Source: Ornithodoros turicata
Lineage: Eukaryota; Arthropoda; Arachnida; Ixodida; Argasidae
NCBI RefSeq assembly: GCF_037126465.1
Contig: NW_026999318.1
Span: 3,258,447-3,322,446 of the forward strand
DNA: 64,000 bases
Reading direction: 5' to 3'
Made by a program: the position numbers and the translations under genes. This document shows positions 57,971-64,000 of the stretch, piece after piece; positions within the stretch are counted from its first letter, which is position 1; every line of letters begins with the position of its first letter. Below the pieces are notes generated by a model, which was given only the letters and a program-made list of their open reading frames with translations, made no database searches and was not told the DNA's origin.

Positions 57971-60900
57971 AAAAATGAAGTTGTGTATGCTCTATGATGA
58001 TCCCCCGCGGGCTTAGGCCTTTTCCCCCGATGAGCAGTATTTTGTATGCGATGTCGCATGTCTGGACTTGATCAGTGTTGCAATTTTTACCCTTCGTTAA
58101 TATCTTGTTGTTGTTGTCGTCTTGTGTTAGACGTTGAGCTTCGTAGCGATGTGCGGTAACGCTACGATTATTCCTGAGCGCTCCGTGTGTTTAATGCGTT
58201 GTCCTCTGTGCGTGCATGCATGTGCTTTTTTTCTCCTGATTTGTGACGTCATCGTGGCATGTCTGGACTTGTTTAGCAGTGTTGCAGTTCTTCCCGCTGC
58301 TAGTATCTTGTTGGTGTCATGTTGTGCTAGCCGCGTGGCGATGTGTGGTGACCTGAGGTCTTAAGCCTTTTCCCTGCTCACCTAAGGAAATTTGTGTATC
58401 CCTGTCCTGTGCTTTCTTTACGCAAGGGCAATGCGTCTGCGTATGTGGCACTATCACATACCAGACCTGAGTGTCTTTTTCTTAGTTTATTAGCATATGC
58501 TTCAGGTTTTTTAAGTCAAGCACAAGTGCGCGCAATTTTTCGCTGCTCTCTTCCTCAAATCACCGATTTTACGCAGAAGAAAGTCGCATGGTGCAGCTGA
58601 GAAGTGGGTTTCTCTGATTGTTTGTTAGATGTTGTTAGGAGCTCGGTATGTTGAGGAAGTCAGCTGTTAAAGGTATCCGTGAAGAAATGCTTGCATCTGA
58701 ACGCAGGATAGGAATTCCTGAAGCACGGCACCCTCAGTGTAAATTAATTATTTTGGATATGAGTCGGCTTCACTGCATAACAAGGCTGAAATGGGAAGAG
58801 AGAAAAAATTGGAGCGCTTCATTAGTAGCGATCCAAGTAATAGGGCAATTGTAGTTTCCATAGAAAGTTGAATTTTAATGGGCGCCTAAAATTATAGTTT
58901 TGTAGAAGCTTTTCGAAACTGCAATGCAATAATCATTAATATAGTATAGGAATGCCATCATGTTCCCGTAAAGGCGTTCTGTCTTGTGCTTTGGAGTGCG
59001 CGAATAGAACTTTGCTCCCAGGCTTTCCCGCCTTTATGCTCGCAATGCGCGAATGGAACTTTGCCCACCCGGCTTCCGCGCGTTTTTGCTCGCAGGTGTA
59101 GCCTCAGACAACGAATGTATGAGCATAGAAAGGGTCATGTATTACATAAGCCTGGAGGTGACGTTGAGTGGTCTCACTTATTATTTTAAGGAGCAGTGGT
59201 AGTTTACTGTAATTCTAATGACCATGATGAGCCTTTGGGGTGAAAATAGTTAATATGCAGGGTGCTTTTTTGTTGAATTTTAATGAGAGAATCAATGTCA
59301 TTCAGAGTAGGACAAAGGAAATAATCTTGCGATTCAATAATTAATAGGAGTCTTTGCCGGTGTCTTCTTCAGACAGGATGTGATGATGTCACGCAGTCTG
59401 TAGCAATGCGTTGACTGTTACTGAAAAAAGTGTAGCAAAATGGTGTGTATTCCCCTGGACAGATTTATGATGAGCACTGTTTTTGAACAAGAGGAGTGCG
59501 TGTGCTTGGAAATAGCTTGATGCTGGTTTCCTTGTTTGTTCCTTTTCGCTTTTTCCCCCTTGTTGTCTGACAAACATGCGCTGACATGCCTGGGCTTGTT
59601 CTGACATGCTTTCCTTCTACATGTAGTTTTTTTCTTTTTGTACAAGCAATATTCTTGACGATAGTGCTGCCTTGAATGGGAATAGTGCTATTCTTAATAC
59701 TTTTGCGATTCATTTAGTTCAGAGAGTAACCGCGAGGGGGACAGGTGTGTGACTTTATTCAGGAGGAACAAAGCATCATTATTCAATTATCTACCTGGCT
59801 CTCGGGTGGGATGAACATGTCTTGCTGCACCATTTTTTCCCTGTACAGTAAGACTTTGGGAATGAAATGCTATAATCTTCTCTTTTCTATGGTGCTCTTC
59901 TGCAATAGTTCCCTATGCAATCGTTATAGAAGAATAAAGGAAATAATCTAGGGATAGTGATTCAATAAATAACAGGTGCCCTGTCTAGAGCGTGCGCGTT
60001 CTTGAGCCACGCACCTGCATGATGACCGCATACCGAGAGACTATTGTTTCAGGTTGACCTTGTCTAGAGGAGCATTAGTGAAAAAAAACAGGGTAGCACT
60101 GAGACAATAGGATGCCGTCACGACCAATGAGACTGGCCTGCAGGGGGCGCAAGGATTCACTTCTCTCTTGGACACTGGCGGGTGTAGACACGGTAATTAT
60201 GATCCTGGCGTTGGCCGTCAGTGGAAGAGCGTAGCTTAGGTGGGGTTCTGTCTGCCTCTGATGGGGTGCGGATGTGTAGTTCGTCACTGGTGAATGGTGT
60301 TCGACGATACAGGTGGATTTTGTGACGAGCGGATTTACAATGAGGGAATGCTGTGAATGGGAAAAATGATGGTGAGTGCCTTTTTCACTCTGTTCAAGTG
60401 TTCGTTTTCCTCTGTTGCCCAACAGTCGTGCGAATTTGTCCTGACGTGTCCTGACATGCCCCGATATGCATGCTTTCCTTTGTTAACGCTTTGTATTTTG
60501 TCTGTTTTTGACAAGGAACATTGTCGTCTTGACGATAGTGCTGCCCTGAGTACTGCGCGCGTTGATTTGTTGAGAGCCTAGTCCTCTTATTAGCCGTTGA
60601 TGGAGTTACATGTTAGGATGTTTTGTTCTTTTGCAAGTCTCATTTAGTAAGACTTTGGAATTCCTACGATCAGTTTTCATGCATGGTGCTCTTCTGCAAT
60701 AGTTTCCTATGCAATCGTTATAGAAGAATAAAGGAAATAATCGTGGGATAGTGATTCAATAAATAATAGGTCCCCTGTCTAGAGCGCACGCGTCCTTGAG
60801 CCACGCAGGTGCATGATGACGTCATACCGTGGCTTCACTGCAGATTGACCAAAGGAGCATTAGTGGAAAAAAACAGTGTAGCCCTGAGACAATAGGATGA

Positions 60901-62032
60901 TGTCTGGACCAATGAGAACTGCCAGCAGGGGGCGCAGGAATGCTCTTCTCTCTTAGCCTCACGACCAATGAGAACGGTCAGCAGGGGGCGCAGGAATGCT
61001 CTTCTCTCTCTTAGCCTCTCGCAGGTGGCGGTAGGAGCGCGCAGAGGGCGCTACGAGCGCGCGCATGCGTAGCACCCGTAGAGTGGCGCTTACGTCAGTC
61101 CACCTCTGGCTCTCGTTGGGAGAAGACGTGCGGTCGTTCGCTCCGTCGTCACTTGATCCCTGGCTGTCGACGAGAGCAGTCGCATCGGTCTGCGCTCCTA
61201 CTGTGGTGAGGTGATTTGTTGTGTAACTAATGATTTCGCCAACTTTGTTACCGCTTTGTTTGCGATTTTCGTGCCCGTGCACGTCGGGTGCTGGTTGCTG
61301 TTGTCCGGGCATTCCCGCCATTTTCTATCATCTTCTGCCTTGGGACCGGGAGTAGCGCTGGCGTGATTCTTAATAATTTTGTTGTGAGATTAGTTGAGAA
61401 AGTAACCGTTAGGGGGTGCAGCTGCGGGGTTTATACAGGACAAAAACCATTACGAGTCAGTTTCTGCCTGCCTCTCGGATGGAGCAGTCGCATGGTTCTG
61501 CGCTCCTGTTCTGGTGGGCTCATTTGTTGTGTGACTAATTTTTTTTGTTGTTAGCTATTGATGGTTTGCATACTCTTGCTTTTCCAGCCTCTGTATTATG
61601 AGTGTTTTTCTCCTTGCATGCCCAGAGCTGTCCTAACTTGCCCAGACATGCCGTGATGACGTCACAGCTGACGTCACAGGATGTCCGGAACTGGTGGTCA
61701 TAGCTGCGATGCTTTGCAACCTGCCTCTGTGCTCCGTCGCCCAGCGACGGTCAGCGGCCTTTCCGGACCGCTTTCTTCAAGATGGCGCCGTTGATCTTCA
61801 ATTAAACTCCTTCTCTCCACTCTATTTCTATCTATTTTTTTATTTTTTATGGACTCTCATAGTGCACAACGCTCAGCTGGTCTGGACACGAGTTAGACTT
61901 TCCCCAATTAGTGTGGTGGCTCCCTGGAGGGTGCTGATTAATGTGGGGGGTCCCAATTAGCTCTAATTGCTAATTAAATCGTGTTCAGGCCAGTTGGGCG
62001 TTGTGCACTGTGAGAGTCCAGTACCTACTACT
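57971..62032 (-). repeat. right arm of the giant palindrome
   Basis: Inverse copy of 51579-55640. Every open frame in the left arm has a mirrored partner here, with only a few amino-acid differences. Confidence 0.9.
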
Positions 62033-62038
62033 GATAAC

Positions 62039-62664
62039 TTGATTTGAGGGACAGTGAAAGTGATTTTTCGATGTGTTATATTATACACACTATCTAATAA
62101 AATTTATTAAGTATGTCACTATATCTATGTATATGACATGCTCTACACGACTGAAAGCATGTTTTGTTCTGATAATAAGCACACATGCCATGGGTTCCCG
62201 TACGCATTTCCATACCAGCAGGTGATGGGTGGAAGGTCTGGAGGGCAGATATTCTTGGAGATGGGGCCTGCGTGTAACTTGTACCGGATGCATATGGATT
62301 CTCAACCCGTTCTTGGGTACAGTTAGAAACACTGGATGCTGGAATAGGAGATAATCCCAATCAATAAGCACATAGCATCACATACAGCACAATTCTCACG
62401 AATAAATGCAGAAGCTACACAAGCAATGCAACCTCCTGAGGTGCAATAAGCGCACACATAAAACTACACTGGACGAGACTCAGACACAATTTGATACCTG
62501 ATGAATGTGCGATGCACAATGCGCATTTACCTGACTGCTGTAGACGAGACAGTAAACTAGGAGGCGGAGGAATTTGTTTTGTATGGCGGTTAGATCCTGA
62601 AAGTTAGAAGAGTGCAAGATGCAGGAAGTACGAAAGCTATAATAGTACGTATTGCCTGCTAAAG
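62039..62664. other. intron-like sequence of the interrupted DUF4806-type gene
   Basis: No coding resemblance is visible between the right duplication (GATAAC) and the exon ending near 62665. On the minus strand it would be intron. Confidence 0.4.
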
Positions 62665-63092
62665 GCACTCATGAAAACTTGTCAAATTGCCGACTGATAG
62701 CACCCCGACCTTTATTTTTTCGTGGAACTTTTTTTCCTCAGGAGTGTCCTCCTCGCTGTCTGATAAGGTGATTCTTTTTCGCGCATTTCTTGTTTTATTC
62801 TGAACCTCTCCGTCGCACTCAAAGTTGGAGGTTTCCTCTGCAGTAGAGAGCATGTCCAAGGCTTCCTCTATGTCGCCTGAAATACGGCATTAAAAAATAA
62901 GGCTCTGGCTCCGACTGGTTGTGCACAGGCACAAACAAGCGCACTTCTTACGAAGTCGCAAGTACAGCTCGTACACGAACTGACCTGTAGTATGGAGAAT
63001 TCGAATGTGATGCATTGTCCACATGTCTTGAGGAGGAGCCAGAACACATTGTGGCTCTTCATCTGATGGTAACAGTTGACTCAAAATGGACA
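62665..63092 (-). CDS. probable N-terminal exons of the DUF4806-type gene
   Basis: One exon ends at 62985 with donor ACAG/GTCAGT in phase 1 and reads PVSILSQLLPSDEE and CVLAPP. The next starts at 62876 (acceptor GTATTTCAG) in matching phase and reads GDIEEALDMLSTAEETSNFE, then a basic ARKR stretch and the acidic SDSEEDTPEEKK. This layout (hydrophobic start, then AE-x-TS, then charged linker) is usual for DUF4806-type proteins. The 5' start and the donor of the second exon were not found. The exons lie immediately after the transposase-like gene, on the same strand. Confidence 0.45.
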
Positions 63093-63108
63093 CAGGCACT
63101 TCGAATAA

Positions 63109-64000
63109 TTAGGCGTCACGACCGCAAAGGTGAAACAATGGGAGAAAAACCATCTTCACACGGAAAGGATAGCACATTCCTTTGTAGACAATGTCAGGAA
63201 CGTTCACTGATGTGAGAGCGGAATCAAGCTCGGAAACTACATAAATAGAAAGTGTGGATGAAGGGCATGGGGATGTATAAAGTTCTTCCTGCCTCAAAAA
63301 TGTGTGACCAACTAATGTGTCTATCCAGCCGACAACATAATTTGGCTAACAGAAAGAACCTCCCCGCTGCGTAAAAGTAAATGTCTATCCCTTGGACTTG
63401 TACAAACCAAGGAGCCATACAGATGCGCTCTTGAGTATTGAGGTTCATGTCCTGCTGTCCCCACGTTTTGCTGGGATGATGGTAACACTGCACTCACCAA
63501 ATTTCTTCCTGCGAGCTGACAATGACTTCTGTGTCATGAATTCCGATACCCGTCTGTGCAACTGCTGAAGCGGCTTGTTGCCTGAACGAATGTAGCGCTT
63601 CAGCACTTGCATAAAGCTCTCAAATGGAAAGCTACTGCACTCATCAAGTGGGCCATGACAGCGGCTGTCGTTCGCAAGGTGGATGAGTGAGTGAACATTA
63701 TATACAATGAACTCTTCCCCATAAAGCGTGATGCACACCTTAGCAAAGTACCGCAGCAAGTCATCAGCATAGTCGATCAAGTTTCGATGGCGTGGGCTCA
63801 CAAGGATGGCCACTGCTACATGCAGGCATAGGAAGTGGTTGTAGACCTCATCACGTAATACACCCTGGAGCACAAGTGGACCTGCGTACAAGAAGAAAAA
63901 CCTAAACTCTGTGGCCTTTCACCGTTTGATTTTTCTTAGGCCTCTGCACTTCCTTGGAAAATCAGATGGGACATGGCTTCGTATAGATTCCAGCATGGAA
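63109..64000 (-). pseudogene. CACTA/EnSpm-like transposase, broken, cut by the window edge
   Basis: The frame comes in from beyond 64000 and shows HVPSDFPRK, KATEFR, LYAGPLVLQG, EVYNHFLCLHVAVAIL, LYGEEFIVYNVHSLIHLAND, CSSFPFESFMQVLKRYIRSG, the C-terminal half of a large CACTA-like transposase family common in cnidarians and arthropods. The first exon ends at 63498 (donor TTTG/GTGAGT). The next starts at 63454 in matching phase after an unusually short 43-bp intron. Two lesions are visible: an in-frame TGA at 63919-63921 where the family has tryptophan, and a one-base frame slip at about 63340-63346, after which the pattern resumes (LRQEELYTSP, LSIYVVSELD) to a stop at 63109-63111. Confidence 0.65.

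Larger units (their letters stand above)
51579..62032. mobile_element. giant palindromic transposon (10,454 bp) with Polinton-like ends
   Basis: The element begins AGTAGTAGGTACTGGACTCT and ends with its exact inverse. It is flanked by a perfect 6-bp duplication GATAAC (51573-51578 and 62033-62038). Nearly 80% of the length is two inverted arms of 4062 bp each. 5'-AG...CT-3' termini, long terminal inverted repeats and 6-bp duplications are what is reported for Polinton/Maverick elements. No polymerase, integrase, protease or capsid gene is visible, only short mirrored frames, so it would be non-autonomous. An unrelated foldback family is the main alternative. Confidence 0.75.

Noticed and set aside
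51579..62032. Many 60-120 codon frames in the giant palindrome (e.g. 52291-52653, 53190-53537 and mirrored partners)
   Set aside because: They occur in mirrored pairs because the arms are inverted copies; none shows a domain. Similarity between the pairs is due to the arms, not to selection on protein.

Overview
The window looks like animal nuclear DNA, most likely from an arthropod and plausibly a tick or other chelicerate. Evidence: genes with spliceosomal introns, an intronless Methuselah-like receptor whose ectodomain carries a somatomedin-B-like cysteine cluster, many small non-autonomous DNA transposons, tRNA-derived repeats, and no operons or ribosome-binding sites. The species assignment is inference. 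Only one clearly host-type, intact gene is visible: the receptor at 15.6-17.5 kb. Almost everything else recognisable is mobile or derived from mobile DNA, often nested.

Layout. 1-15 kb: mostly non-coding, with a tandem array of about 331-bp units each bearing a tRNA-like sequence (1.28-2.43 kb), a hAT-type element with a perfect 8-bp target duplication (5.47-6.46 kb), a second, decayed hAT-like element (7.13-7.93 kb), a possible virus-like polymerase remnant (9.3-9.7 kb), a TIR element with a tRNA-like SINE head inside (9.92-10.90 kb), two foldback structures (11.3-12.3 and 12.6-13.6 kb) and a hAT-like element rich in CCCGGG palindromes (14.13-15.12 kb) abutting a possible broken exon. 15.6-17.5 kb: the receptor gene.

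18.67-36.86 kb: a PIF/Harbinger transposon with perfect 28-bp terminal inverted repeats. It carries a four-exon Myb/SANT-like gene (+ strand) and a two-exon DDE transposase gene (- strand), facing each other. Its right end has been opened at a TTAA site by a 3.33-kb element with inverted ends and a truncated, frameshifted YqaJ-type nuclease gene. That element now sits in four head-to-tail, almost identical copies. The 12-bp spacers repeat the Harbinger flank, so the order of events can be read: Harbinger, then TTAA insertion, then tandem amplification of the element plus 12 bp of flank.

37-47.2 kb: a series of foldback or TIR elements (one with a 5'-truncated LINE end inside), a 4.5-kb degenerate inverted repeat, a 16-bp minisatellite, a Tc1/mariner-type MITE with TA duplication and a 430-bp MITE with perfect 22-bp ends. 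47.2-49.6 kb shows no gene.

49.6-64 kb: on the minus strand, a broken CACTA/EnSpm-like transposase gene (running off the right edge) is followed by exons of a DUF4806-type gene. Between the upstream and downstream exons of the latter sits a 10,454-bp palindromic element (51579-62032) with 4.06-kb arms that look more than 99% identical, 5'-AG...CT-3' ends and a perfect 6-bp duplication (GATAAC). Those end features are the ones reported for Polinton/Maverick elements, but no Polinton gene is visible, so it may be a giant non-autonomous relative or an unrelated foldback element. The tandem YqaJ array and this giant palindrome are the two most unusual structures in the window.
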